64,000 nucleotides of DNA from JAWKOK01 sp963848115 (GTDB lineage: Bacteria > Chloroflexota > Anaerolineae > Caldilineales > Caldilineaceae). Each line of letters starts with the position of its first letter. Positions within the stretch are counted from its first letter, which is position 1. Position numbers and translations under genes: made by a program. The notes below the pieces were generated by a model. It was given only the letters and a program-made list of their open reading frames with translations. It was not told the DNA's origin and searched no databases. Shown piece by piece: positions 16,472-24,682 of this stretch. The DNA lies in NCBI GenBank assembly GCA_963848115.1, contig CAWKCP010000020.1:310001-374000 (forward strand), written 5' to 3'.

Positions 16472-16822
16472 CTACAGAGGCAAGTAGACAACCAAACTGT
16501 TCCATTCTTCCTGCTCACTACATTCATCAAGCAGCAACAGTTCACCAATCGCCTGACGTGGAGGCATGCGGCCGTTCAGGAGGAAGATGCCAGGCATCGG
16601 CTCTCCGGCTACTACCCGATCATAGGCATATTCGGGAACCGACGCACGGTCGTGGGTCACGAGAATGTAGTCATGGAGAGCCGCCCACGCCAAAATTGTG
16701 GGGTCATCGCTCTTCGCCAGCCCGACATCCTGAATGCGCACCAGATCAAGGCCGGGGCGACGACGCAACAAGCCACGAACGCTGTAGCCATTGAAGTTCT
16801 CATCGGCTAACAGACGGAGCAT
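16472..16822 (-). CDS. DUF5615 PIN-like toxin
   Basis: A 116-residue protein matching the DUF5615 (Mut7-C/PIN-like) family. The acidic opening LRLLADENFNGYSVRGLLRR, the middle SDDPTILAWAALHDYILVTHD with its conserved Asp and T-x-D pair, and IFLLNGRMPPRQAIGELL are typical. PIN-type toxins are metal-dependent ribonucleases. The gene lies 3 nt behind the DUF433 antitoxin, the standard partner and order for this toxin-antitoxin class. The likely role is stabilisation or stress arrest; the RNA target is unknown. Confidence 0.85.
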   Translation of the reverse strand: MLRLLADENFNGYSVRGLLRRRPGLDLVRIQDVGLAKSDDPTILAWAALHDYILVTHDRASVPEYAYDRVVAGEPMPGIFLLNGRMPPRQAIGELLLLDECSEQEEWNSLVVYLPL

Positions 16823-16825
16823 AGC

Positions 16826-17164
16826 TCAGGATGCCGTCCCATTCTTGCGCGCTAACAGACGGCCGCGCACTTCCGCCAGGTCCCCTTGTTGGTTTTCAAT
16901 TCGCTCGCGCACAGCGCCAGCCTGTCGCTCACGCTCAACCAGGTATGCCTCTACTTCAGCTCTGTGGTGCAGATAATAGGCAATGGCGCTATAGATGTCG
17001 GCAAGTGCGGCGGTCGGATACTGCTGTACGATAGTTTCCGGCGTCGCACCATCTTCAAAGGCATGGACGATCAACTCCAGCAGCACGCGGGAGTTGCCGA
17101 TACGCAGTGCGCCGGAGGCATCCTGGCGCAACGGAGGCGCTTCTTTTTGTAACACAAGTTCCAT
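16826..17164 (-). CDS. DUF433 antitoxin
   Basis: 112 residues from ATG 17164, which has an excellent ribosome-binding site (AGGAGG, 7 nt upstream); an upstream ATG at 17203 is in frame but has none. The DUF433 core is clear: ALRIGNSRVLLELIVHAFED, then GATPETIVQQYPTAALADIYSAIAYYL, a small helix-turn-helix used by antitoxins to bind their own promoter. The basic/acidic C-terminal helix (about residues 75-112) would wrap the toxin. It is paired with the DUF5615 toxin immediately downstream. Confidence 0.85.
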   Translation of the reverse strand: MELVLQKEAPPLRQDASGALRIGNSRVLLELIVHAFEDGATPETIVQQYPTAALADIYSAIAYYLHHRAEVEAYLVERERQAGAVRERIENQQGDLAEVRGRLLARKNGTAS

Positions 17165-17362
17165 TACCGTCCTCCTCACATCTGAGATCCGCCGGTCGAT
17201 CAATCGCTGCCCAAATCGGTTGAATTTGGCGTTCGACTAGTCCAGCCCGATCTCGGCAGACAAATCTTCTCCGTTGGTCGAGCGTAGTCGATTATGTTCA
17301 TATTCAACTCGATCTTCACTATACCGTAACGAGCACTATTGTCAATCAGATTCGCATTCGGT

Positions 17363-17520
17363 CTACAGCCCAGCCCCATACGAAAACAACGGATCCTCCG
17401 AATCACACGGCACATCCGGCTTCTGCGCCCGCACCGCGTCCATTGACGATGGCAGCTCAATCGGCAGCTTGTCCGTCGGGTTGAATTCCCCGAAGTTGGT
17501 CTGCAGGATCACGCGGTTAT
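17363..17520 (-). pseudogene. Duplicated 3' scrap of a GH3 glycosidase gene
   Basis: This 158-nt stretch encodes a degraded copy of the last 52 or so residues of the GH3 enzyme at 18232-20202. FGEFNPTDKLPIELPSS, then MDAVRAQKPDVP, SEDPLF and YG-GL are shared almost residue for residue, followed by its own TAG (17363-17365). No start or upstream half remains. The Doc toxin ends at the inner edge of this scrap, so the Doc pair sits between two copies of the same gene end in direct orientation. Confidence 0.75.
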
Positions 17521-17906
17521 CTCAGGGGAAAGGTGTGGTCATTGACCCAGTTGTTGAAAGCCTCTCGACCAATGGTTCCCGCGGCAACGCCCAGAATCAG
17601 TTGCTCTTGCTCATCAACATCTGCAGCGATCTGACTTCCGTTCAAGCGCAGAAATACGGCCATTGCCGCATGACCAACTCGTTTATTGCCGTCGACAAAT
17701 GGGTGATTCATGATCAAGGAGTAACCGAGTGCTGCGGCCTTGTCGATTATCGTCGGATACAGATCCTGGCCGGAAAAGGTTGCATATGGCTGTGCGACAG
17801 ATGATTGTAGCGCTCCGATGTCCCGTATTCCGTGTGAACCGCCGGATGCCTCGATGGCTCGCCTCTGTAGATCGATCACTTCAACCAAGGAAAGATAGCG
17901 GATCAT
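17517..17906 (-). CDS. doc: Doc-type death-on-curing toxin (Fic family)
   Basis: A 129-residue Doc protein of typical length. The Fic active-site loop reads NHPFVDGNKRVGHA (residues 67-80), the Doc version HPFxDGNKR lacking the last Arg of adenylylating Fic proteins. Doc phosphorylates elongation factor Tu and so arrests translation. The N-terminal YLSLVEVIDLQRRAI and GIRDIGALQSSVAQP stretches are also family-typical. Its start overlaps the stop of the antitoxin gene by 4 nt. It lies between two copies of a GH3 3' end, suggesting that it arrived or was moved by recombination. Confidence 0.9.
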   Translation of the reverse strand: MIRYLSLVEVIDLQRRAIEASGGSHGIRDIGALQSSVAQPYATFSGQDLYPTIIDKAAALGYSLIMNHPFVDGNKRVGHAAMAVFLRLNGSQIAADVDEQEQLILGVAAGTIGREAFNNWVNDHTFPLR

Positions 17907-18100
17907 GACAACCGTTTGTAGAGTTCTTCGTTTTCGCGCAAGACATGGTCTGCAGCCTGGAGGTAGTCTTGCCCTGGGTGAGACAGAAGATCATCGATAC
18001 TGAGGCGAACCAACTCTTCTGTAGTCATTCCAAGTTGCGTTGCCAACTCTCTCAGAAGCTGAAGGCGATCGTCTTCAAGTGCAATTGTGATAGATGTCAT
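17903..18100 (-). CDS. Antitoxin of the Doc pair
   Basis: 65 residues: a short basic/hydrophobic strand (TSITIALEDDRLQLLRELA) followed by two helices (GMTTEELVRLSIDDLLS), the ribbon-helix-helix pattern of small antitoxins, and a charged tail (DHVLRENEELYKRLS) like the Doc-binding segment of Phd-type proteins. The ATGA overlap with the toxin start (17903-17906) couples their translation. Identity as antitoxin is based on size, fold pattern and position. Confidence 0.8.
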   Translation of the reverse strand: MTSITIALEDDRLQLLRELATQLGMTTEELVRLSIDDLLSHPGQDYLQAADHVLRENEELYKRLS

Positions 18101-18231
18101 TGTTTTTTCCTCAAAATGGACGGGCCGATACGGTATCGTAGCATAAAACCGTCCGTTTGTCGCTGAACAAATGGGGCAATACTAGCGCCACAGAACAGCG
18201 AAAATCCGGAGACAATCACGCCAGCCGAAGG

Positions 18232-20202
18232 CTAGATTGGTCCCCCTGTTTCGTACCGAAGCCCGTCGCCATACCTAAACAATGGATCCTCCGAATCGTA
18301 CGGCACATCGGGCTTCTGCGCCCGCACCGCGTCCATAGACGACGGCAACTCAATCGGTAGTTTTCCGCTGGGGTTGAATTCGCCGAAGATGGCGTCAAGG
18401 ATCACGCGGTCGGCCACGCCGAAGCTGGCCAGCAGCCCGGCTGAAGCGGCGGCAATCTCGGGGATCACGGCGGCGCGCTCCAGGGTGATGTCGACGATGG
18501 TGGGCGTGGTCCTGAGGATCTTGAGCAGACGGGCCTTCTCTTTGCCCTTGAAGTCGAGGTCACCCTGGTGGAAAAATCTCTCTAGGAAACCGATGCCGCG
18601 TGGCTGGTAGGGCGTGGCCAGGCGCAGGATGGCCAGATCCGCGCCCTGGGGCGTGTCGACCAGATCGCCGTACTCCGCGGCGATAGCCGGATCAAGATTC
18701 TCGATGTAGAGTCGCAGCCGTTTCGTCACCGGCAGCGCCTTGCCCTCGCCCAGCTCGCCGTTCTTGAGCAGCACGACGCTCTTACGCTGCGCCTCCAAAC
18801 CCGCGGCCTGGAATTTAGGCGTACCGATTCGCTCGCCCACGCGCAGCTCGTCCACAAATGGATTATCGAAGAGACCTAGTTCAAACTTGACCCGCAACAG
18901 CCTGCGCACCGACTCGTCAATGCGCGACTCCGGCAGCACGCCGTCGTGCACCAGGCCGATGATGTGATGGGGCGAGTACTGGCCGCCAAATTGATCGACG
19001 CCGGCTTCGATGGCTTTGGCATAGCGCTCGGGCACGCTCAGATCCTCCACGCCCCAGGCCGGCGCATCCAGGATCTTGAAGAAACCGAACGCCTTGTTGG
19101 TCTCGACGATCATCCAGTCCGAGCAGACCACGCCGTCGAAGCCATACTTCTCGCGCAGCAGGTCGGTGACGATCACCCGGTTGTAGGCCATGCCCACGTT
19201 CTCGGAGGTCTGGTCCATGGGGAGGCCGTAGTAGGGCATGACCTGCTCGACACCGGCCTCGAAGGCGGCCTCAAAGGGCGTCAGGTGGTAGTCGAAGTTG
19301 TCGCCGGGGTAGACCTGCTCCTTGCCGTAGGCAAAGTGGGGATCGAGGCCATCCTTCTGAGGGCCGCCGCCGGGAAAATGCTTGACCATGCAGGCCACAC
19401 TCTCGGGACCGACTGCCTCGCCCTGGAAGCCACGGATGTAGGCGGCCGTCATCTTTGCCGCCAGTTCGGCATCCTCGCCGAAGGTGCCGGCGATACGCGC
19501 CCAGCGCGGTTCCGTGGCCAGATCGGCCATGGGATGGAGCGCACTGCGGATGCCGATGGCCCTATACTCCTGGCGGGCGATATCACCGAAACGCTCGACC
19601 AGATCGACGTCACGCGTGGCCGCCAAGCCCAGGGGATCGGGCCAGTGCGAAAAGCCAGGCATGGGCATGCCCGTGCCCGGGTTCTCCTGGGAGCCGTGGC
19701 GCGGGTCCGAGCTGAGCGTCACCGGGATGCCCAGCCGCGTGCGCTCGGCCATGGCTTGCAGTTTGTTGTACCAGCTCGCCACTGCTTGCGGGTCCTTGGC
19801 AAAGACGATGAAAAAGTGGTTAATGTGGCGGTTGATAACCATCTCCGACGTACTCAGTGGGCTCGTGAGGGAAGGGTTCTCGACCAGATTGCCTTGCCTG
19901 CCAGGATTGATAATGGGGTGCATCATCAGCCCGACCTTCTCCTCCAGTGTCATCTGGCCCAGGAGATCTTCGACACGCTCGTCGATGGGGCGCCGGAAGT
20001 CCTCGTAGATGTCCAGGCGGCCGTTACCGTTGAGATCTCGGAAGGGGAGGCCGTCGATGAACAGATCGGGGGTTTCTTCGTCAAGACGCCCTCGATTGCG
20101 CGACGACGTCAGCTTGGCCTTGAGCAGGAATCCGGTGACGGCTGTCGCCAGCAGTCCGGCCAAGCTGACAATGAATAGAACTACGGCTTTGATAGCGTTC
20201 AT
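18232..20202 (-). CDS. Glycoside hydrolase family 3 enzyme, membrane-anchored
   Basis: 656 residues from ATG 20202 (AAGGGG 7 nt upstream); an in-frame ATG 51 nt earlier has no such site. A single N-terminal hydrophobic helix (about 5-25) anchors or exports it. The GH3 TIM barrel follows: LTLEEKVGLMMHP-type opening (here MTLEEKVGLMMHP), VACMVKHFPGGG with the Lys-His pair, and GFDGVVCSDWMIVE with the nucleophile Asp (about residue 361). The second alpha/beta domain starts near RKSVVLLKN and ends in the GEFNPSGKLPIELP region typical of GH3. Near the start, DLNGNGRLDIYEDF looks like a calcium-binding (dockerin/EF-hand-like) loop. Likely a beta-glucosidase or beta-N-acetylhexosaminidase; substrate not assignable. 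Confidence 0.9.
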   Translation of the reverse strand: MNAIKAVVLFIVSLAGLLATAVTGFLLKAKLTSSRNRGRLDEETPDLFIDGLPFRDLNGNGRLDIYEDFRRPIDERVEDLLGQMTLEEKVGLMMHPIINPGRQGNLVENPSLTSPLSTSEMVINRHINHFFIVFAKDPQAVASWYNKLQAMAERTRLGIPVTLSSDPRHGSQENPGTGMPMPGFSHWPDPLGLAATRDVDLVERFGDIARQEYRAIGIRSALHPMADLATEPRWARIAGTFGEDAELAAKMTAAYIRGFQGEAVGPESVACMVKHFPGGGPQKDGLDPHFAYGKEQVYPGDNFDYHLTPFEAAFEAGVEQVMPYYGLPMDQTSENVGMAYNRVIVTDLLREKYGFDGVVCSDWMIVETNKAFGFFKILDAPAWGVEDLSVPERYAKAIEAGVDQFGGQYSPHHIIGLVHDGVLPESRIDESVRRLLRVKFELGLFDNPFVDELRVGERIGTPKFQAAGLEAQRKSVVLLKNGELGEGKALPVTKRLRLYIENLDPAIAAEYGDLVDTPQGADLAILRLATPYQPRGIGFLERFFHQGDLDFKGKEKARLLKILRTTPTIVDITLERAAVIPEIAAASAGLLASFGVADRVILDAIFGEFNPSGKLPIELPSSMDAVRAQKPDVPYDSEDPLFRYGDGLRYETGGPI

Positions 20203-20443
20203 TGAATCCCCTTTGGCTTGCGCGTGCAGCATACTTCTTGGAATTGAATTCATTATACCGCAAGGGGTTGCAGGGGGATGTGGGACGTTTTATTGAGGGC
20301 GGCGGGTGGGGTTCGAAGTTTGGCATATGGCCGCAAGGTTGGAAACCAGCGGCTAACAGCAAGAAGCGCCCAAGGGCGCTGACGTTGAGAAAATGGGGAT
20401 CAGTTGTCCTGTCGATCAACAGACGTGACGCCTGTAACTTCGA

Positions 20444-22366
20444 TCAGCGACTTCTCTCCCAGACAACCACCATCGACTGACTCGCCGACACAACATCCGT
20501 ATCTCCATCAACATCCAGGTCCGCAATGGCCAAGGCTCGGCCTCGCTCGCCGAGCCCGCCAAGCGGGACCAATGTCCAGGGCTCGTCAAACGGCGAATCA
20601 TTCTTCCAGATGCGCAGTTGAACGCTGTCGTCACGCAGATGGCCGATGCCGATCAACGCTTTAGTATCGCTGTCGCCCAAATCCAGGACTTTGATCTGGT
20701 GCACGGACTCATGATCCGAGCCCACATTCTGCTCCTGCCACGGCCCGTCAAAGGGCGTGCCGTCGTTGCGCCAAACTTTGACCTCGCCATCGCTTCGGTA
20801 TAGGCCGGCCGACACAAGATCGATCCAGCCATCGTTATCCAGATCCGCCGTGGCAAGGGTGCGTGTGTCGCCAATCTCGCTGCCAACATCGGTCGATGTC
20901 CAACGGCCATCGAAGGGCGTGCCGTCGTTCTCCCAGACGATGATCTCGGCATCCTCGTCGCGGCGTCCGCCGCTGATCACATCCAGATCGCCGTCGTCAT
21001 CCAGGTCGGCCAATGCCAGTGACTGGACCGCATCGTCGGTCGCGCCAAGCTCATGGCCGGGCCAGAGGCCATCCAACGGCGTGCCATCGTTTTCCCAGAG
21101 CAGGATTTCAACATCCACCTCAGCGCTGGCGCCGGTGACGATATCGAGATCGCCGTCGCCATCGATATCCCCCACAGCCAACGCGACCACCTCGCTGTCG
21201 ACATCCCCGACTGGAGCTGAAGGCCAATGGGCGTCAGCCGCTTGAGATGGTTGGTTGATCCAAACATTGACCTGGTGGGGTTCTTCACGGCCGTGGGCAG
21301 TGACGAAGTCGATGTCGCCGTCGCCATCGATGTCAGCGGGCAGGGCGCGCCAGATGACGGCCACGCTCTTGCCAAGAATCTGCGCCGGCCGGGGGAAGCC
21401 GGCGAGATCGCTTGGATCATGCCAAAACAGCAGTTGGTGGCCAGCGCCATTGGTCGTCGCCACCAGATCGGGCAGACCGCTACGATCGATATCAAGAGCC
21501 ATCACAGCCGACACCGGATCGAGATCTCGACCGACAACGCGTCCGGCATGGAAGAGGGATGATGCAGATTCGATCTCAAGCGTCTCAGGCCAGATCGCCG
21601 TGCCGTAGATGCGCAGATCGTCGATCAGAATATCGGTCTCCCAGGAACGACCTTCGACCATAACCGGCCGCTGCGCGTGTACGTCAAGATCGATTTTCGA
21701 CTCGGCCTCAAATTGCTGCTCATCGTCACGATAGAAAGTGACCGTACCGTCGGGGGCAATCACGATTCGATAGTGGTGCCAGGCATCGTGCAGCGGGCTG
21801 TGCGGCTCCTGATGGACTTCGGCCCCGACACGATACTCGACATAGTCCAACTCTTCTTCCGCACCGACATAGGTCCGAATGAGTTGGGCCGGCTGGCCTT
21901 CAATGCCGACGTAGTCTTCGGTCGTCCCCAGGCTCACGCCGACGCTGGCGCTTTGCCAGTGGGGTCCTGTGGCTCGGCCTTTGGCCCAGAAATCAATGAC
22001 TGCCCCTTGCGTCAGATCGAGGGCGAAGCGGGAGACGACGCCGCTCTCATAGTTCTTGTCACCACCCGGATCGAAAGCGGTGCTCTCCAAACGCCCCAGA
22101 TCTGGCTTCAACTGAGGGAGCGGTTCGCCGAACTGTTTCCAGGTGCCGGCAACGATTCCATCTTCCCACTTTTCCTCCAGAATCAATGGAAGATCAGGCA
22201 CAGGCAGATCCGAATCATCATCAGCGGATCGGACATCAAACGTCAACGATCCAGCGGCGGTATCGCCGTTTGCAGGAAGGTTTTCAAACTCAAAGAGCAA
22301 GAGGAAGACGCCCCCAATCACAAGGGCGACCACAAGAACAATTCCAACTACGACAAGCGTTCGCAT
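20444..22366 (-). CDS. Membrane-anchored LamG/FG-GAP (VCBS) repeat protein
   Basis: 640 residues. An N-terminal transmembrane helix (about 3-27) is followed by a concanavalin-like beta-sandwich (about 60-245; VIDFWAKGRATGPHWQ, DAWHHYRIVIAPDGTVTFY). A chain of FG-GAP repeats follows from about residue 275 to the end, each with a calcium-loop DxDxDGxxD (ADIDGDGDIDFVTA, GDIDGDGDLDIVTG, ADLDDDGDLDVISG, ADLDNDGWIDLVSA, ADLDVDGDTDVVSA). The repeats should fold as a beta-propeller outside the cell, binding protein or glycan ligands. AAGGA precedes ATG 22366. It lies downstream of a response-regulator/kinase pair and upstream of the GH3 gene, all on the minus strand. Confidence 0.85.
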   Translation of the reverse strand: MRTLVVVGIVLVVALVIGGVFLLLFEFENLPANGDTAAGSLTFDVRSADDDSDLPVPDLPLILEEKWEDGIVAGTWKQFGEPLPQLKPDLGRLESTAFDPGGDKNYESGVVSRFALDLTQGAVIDFWAKGRATGPHWQSASVGVSLGTTEDYVGIEGQPAQLIRTYVGAEEELDYVEYRVGAEVHQEPHSPLHDAWHHYRIVIAPDGTVTFYRDDEQQFEAESKIDLDVHAQRPVMVEGRSWETDILIDDLRIYGTAIWPETLEIESASSLFHAGRVVGRDLDPVSAVMALDIDRSGLPDLVATTNGAGHQLLFWHDPSDLAGFPRPAQILGKSVAVIWRALPADIDGDGDIDFVTAHGREEPHQVNVWINQPSQAADAHWPSAPVGDVDSEVVALAVGDIDGDGDLDIVTGASAEVDVEILLWENDGTPLDGLWPGHELGATDDAVQSLALADLDDDGDLDVISGGRRDEDAEIIVWENDGTPFDGRWTSTDVGSEIGDTRTLATADLDNDGWIDLVSAGLYRSDGEVKVWRNDGTPFDGPWQEQNVGSDHESVHQIKVLDLGDSDTKALIGIGHLRDDSVQLRIWKNDSPFDEPWTLVPLGGLGERGRALAIADLDVDGDTDVVSASQSMVVVWERSR

Positions 22367-22667
22367 CCAAGGATTCCTTTCGGATAAACAGAACGCCGGA
22401 GCGCTCTACTCAGGATAGTATGAAAAGCAGAATGAATTGTGACAATCGACGGGCGAAATGTGGCAGAAATGTGGCAAGGTCAGGCCATAAAGCTGAAAGC
22501 ACGACGAGATCATATCGTGGGGATCGAGAGATTCTGGCCTTTGGCCTGAGATTGGGAGATTCCTGACGGGTCCGCTATCTCTCAATCCCTGAATTTCGGT
22601 GGCTCTAACCTACTGTTCTCGTAGAACCATCAGTTTAGGGCGTAAAAAAGAGAACAAGAAATCAACC
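22367..22667. other. Intergenic stretch with a weak repeat
   Basis: 301 bp between the histidine kinase and the FG-GAP gene. It holds GATTGGGAGAT followed 15 nt later by ATCTCTCAATC (near 22550-22590), a short imperfect hairpin. A similar run, AGATTCAGGGATTGGGAGAT, occurs near 14478. No gene is seen. Confidence 0.4.
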
Positions 22668-23606
22668 TCAATAATCCTGTATCACGACGCCCAGTTCACC
22701 AGCACTCGCCTGTAGCGGTAGGGTCAATGTGACCGTCGTCCCATGACCATATTGGCTGTAGACCTCGACAGTGCCATGGTGGCGCTCGGCAATGCGCTTG
22801 ACAATGGCCAACCCTAGACCGGTACCGCTGCGACGACGAATCTGGGCATCCGGCGCACGATACGCGCTGTCGAAGATATCCGGCAAGAAATCTTCAGGGA
22901 TGCCCATACCATCATCGGAGATCGAAATCTGGACAGCCTCCTCTTTGAGTCCGATGCCCAGGACAATTTGGCGGCTGCCTTCGCTGGCGTATTTGAGGCT
23001 GTTGTTGACAAGGTTGTCGATGGCGACTGTGATCTGGTCTCGATTGGCCAAGACGCGGGGCGGGTGCTCGGGACCATGGTAGAGTAGATCGATCTCCTGG
23101 TCGATGGCTCGTTCAGCGTACAACATGATCACATCGGCGATCACGCTGCGCAGTTGTACCGGCTGGACCGAAATCGGCGCATTCTCGCTCTCGAGCTGAG
23201 CCAGCAAACGCAGCTTGCCCGTCATATCGATCAGCCGTCTCGCCTCAGTATCGATTTGGCTGATGTACCGTTTGGCATCTAGGAGCTGGACATGCTCGTC
23301 ACCCTCAACCAAGGTTAAGTCGAGGTTGGCTGATGCCCCAAGAATTGCCTGTAATGCGTTGGAGATCTGATGGGAAATGGTGCGGATGAAGTTGTCGTAA
23401 GCAATTTCATTGCGAGAAGTCCGACGAGCAGGGGGGAGCAGTTGATCTCGCCGGCGAAGCACTTTGCGCAGGTCGTGCAGACGCATCATCTGCCATGTAA
23501 TCACACCGACACAGAGTGGAATGGTGAGAACCAGGACAATCAAAAAGATCAACCCAAGAAAACCGAACTCAACTAAGAAAGTCACAGAATCGATAGCCCC
23601 AGCCAT
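22668..23606 (-). CDS. Sensor histidine kinase
   Basis: 312 residues. One N-terminal membrane helix (about 13-38) is followed directly by the dimerisation domain with the phospho-acceptor in TISHQISNALQAI (His79) and a complete HATPase: N-box VNNSLKYA, G1 DDGMGIP, F-box region FLPDIFDSAY and G2 GTGLGLAIVKRIAERHHG. There is no large periplasmic sensor, so it may sense membrane state or rely on a partner. Its start overlaps the end of the response-regulator gene by 38 nt, the usual regulator-kinase order of an OmpR-type pair. Confidence 0.92.
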   Translation of the reverse strand: MAGAIDSVTFLVEFGFLGLIFLIVLVLTIPLCVGVITWQMMRLHDLRKVLRRRDQLLPPARRTSRNEIAYDNFIRTISHQISNALQAILGASANLDLTLVEGDEHVQLLDAKRYISQIDTEARRLIDMTGKLRLLAQLESENAPISVQPVQLRSVIADVIMLYAERAIDQEIDLLYHGPEHPPRVLANRDQITVAIDNLVNNSLKYASEGSRQIVLGIGLKEEAVQISISDDGMGIPEDFLPDIFDSAYRAPDAQIRRRSGTGLGLAIVKRIAERHHGTVEVYSQYGHGTTVTLTLPLQASAGELGVVIQDY

Positions 23607-24276
23607 AGACCGATTGAATGTAGATAGGATTTGTCGGATCGGGCTCGATCTTCTTGCGCAGACGCGCGATGCAGGAATTCACCGCCAGATCAGAGACGCC
23701 CCCAGATGTATCCTTCCAGACCAATTCGACAATATCGTCGCGCGAGACCGGGCGGCCTTCATGGTCCAAGAGATAGAGCAGCAGATCGAATTCAAGGACA
23801 GTCAAGTGAGGTGTTCGACCGGCAACCCGCACAGTCCGCCGGTGGCGGTCGATCTGGAGATACTCATCGACCACCAACCAGTGGTTGTTGCCGACACTAT
23901 TTGACGCCTGCGCCATACGCAATAGAGAACGCACTTCGGCCAACAACACCGGCAGTTCAAACGGCTTTGTGAGGTATTTGTCAGCGCCGATCTCAAGACC
24001 CACAATACGATCCACCGCCTCACGTCGAACCCCCGAGATCATCAACACGGGGACATAGGTTGAAGCGGTTCGGATCTGGCGACAGACATCAAACCCATCC
24101 TGACCCGGCATCTGCACGTCCAGGATCACAAGATCCGGACTTGTCTCTGCCAGATAGGTCAAGGCTTCGACGGCATCCCCGGCCGGCACGACCTCGAATC
24201 CGTTTAGCGAAAGGTAATCACTCAACGTGCGACGAACGTTCTCTTCGTCGTCTACCAGGAGAATGGTTGCATCCAT
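23569..24276 (-). CDS. OmpR/PhoB-family response regulator
   Basis: 235 residues from ATG 24276; the open frame extends further upstream but the receiver domain begins exactly here with MDATILLVDDEENVRR. The phospho-acceptor is Asp53 in DLVILDVQMPG and the conserved Lys is Lys104 in YLTKPFE. The C-terminal winged helix (about 145-230) shows LTVLEFDLLLYLLDHEGRPVSR, SDLAVNSCIARLRKKIEPDP and YGWGYRF, all typical of the family. Co-transcribed with the histidine kinase. Targets unknown; the adjacent FG-GAP and GH3 genes are candidates by position. Confidence 0.94.
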   Translation of the reverse strand: MDATILLVDDEENVRRTLSDYLSLNGFEVVPAGDAVEALTYLAETSPDLVILDVQMPGQDGFDVCRQIRTASTYVPVLMISGVRREAVDRIVGLEIGADKYLTKPFELPVLLAEVRSLLRMAQASNSVGNNHWLVVDEYLQIDRHRRTVRVAGRTPHLTVLEFDLLLYLLDHEGRPVSRDDIVELVWKDTSGGVSDLAVNSCIARLRKKIEPDPTNPIYIQSVYGWGYRFCDFLS

Positions 24277-24457
24277 TTTGGTTTTTTGTGCTGGTCCCCA
24301 AAAGACATCCAGCCTGCGACGAGAGGACGCAGTTGAGGTCTTTGGTTCAGTGGTACCGCCTGATGTGATGAAGACTATGATACCACAGATCGGGGGCAGA
24401 TCAGGGTTTCGGGGGACATGGGGTGCGTCCCAGATTTTTGCAAGATGAAAGGCGACC

Positions 24458-24596
24458 GCCCAGGGCTGTTCGCAAAGCGGGTGCGCAGCACCTTGACCCT
24501 GGGCTAACAAACGACGCCCGCTAAACCGGGCTTGACGTCGCCAAAGGCCCGTTCAGGGGCCGTCGTTTGTTAGCCCTGTCCATTCATGGCAGGGCG
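24458..24596. repeat. Dense hairpin region with long imperfect palindrome (attC-like shape)
   Basis: GGGCTAACAAACGACG (24501-24516) is exactly complementary to 24561-24576. Pairing then continues inward, with bulged bases on the left arm only (24517-24531 with 24547-24560), to a loop of about 15 nt. Flanking hairpins: GGTGC/GCACC at 24484-24492 and GCCCTG/CAGGGC at 24573-24595. The single folded-strand design with one-sided extrahelical bases resembles integron attC sites, but the end boxes (GGCTAAC/GTTAGCC) miss the RYYYAAC/GTTRRRY rule at one position. No coding sequence was seen in 24277-24682. Confidence 0.5.
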
Positions 24597-24682
24597 GTCT
24601 GCCGGCACGGATAGAGCAACTCAATGTGAGTGGAGTGGGACGTCGCTTGACCACAGAAAACGCCAGAACTAGGTATTTGTCT

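Noticed and set aside
17274..17804. 176-codon plus-strand frame over the Doc region
   Set aside because: Opposite the Doc toxin and the GH3 scrap; no motif, no ribosome-binding site.
18946..20178. 410-codon open frame antisense to the GH3 gene
   Set aside because: It lies wholly opposite a gene with strong family motifs, its composition is that of a GC-rich shadow frame, and it has no ribosome-binding site.
24458..24596. tRNA or integron cassette array
   Set aside because: The cloverleaf-like fold lacks anticodon and T-loop features (no GTTCGA), and there is no integrase or second attC-like site nearby.
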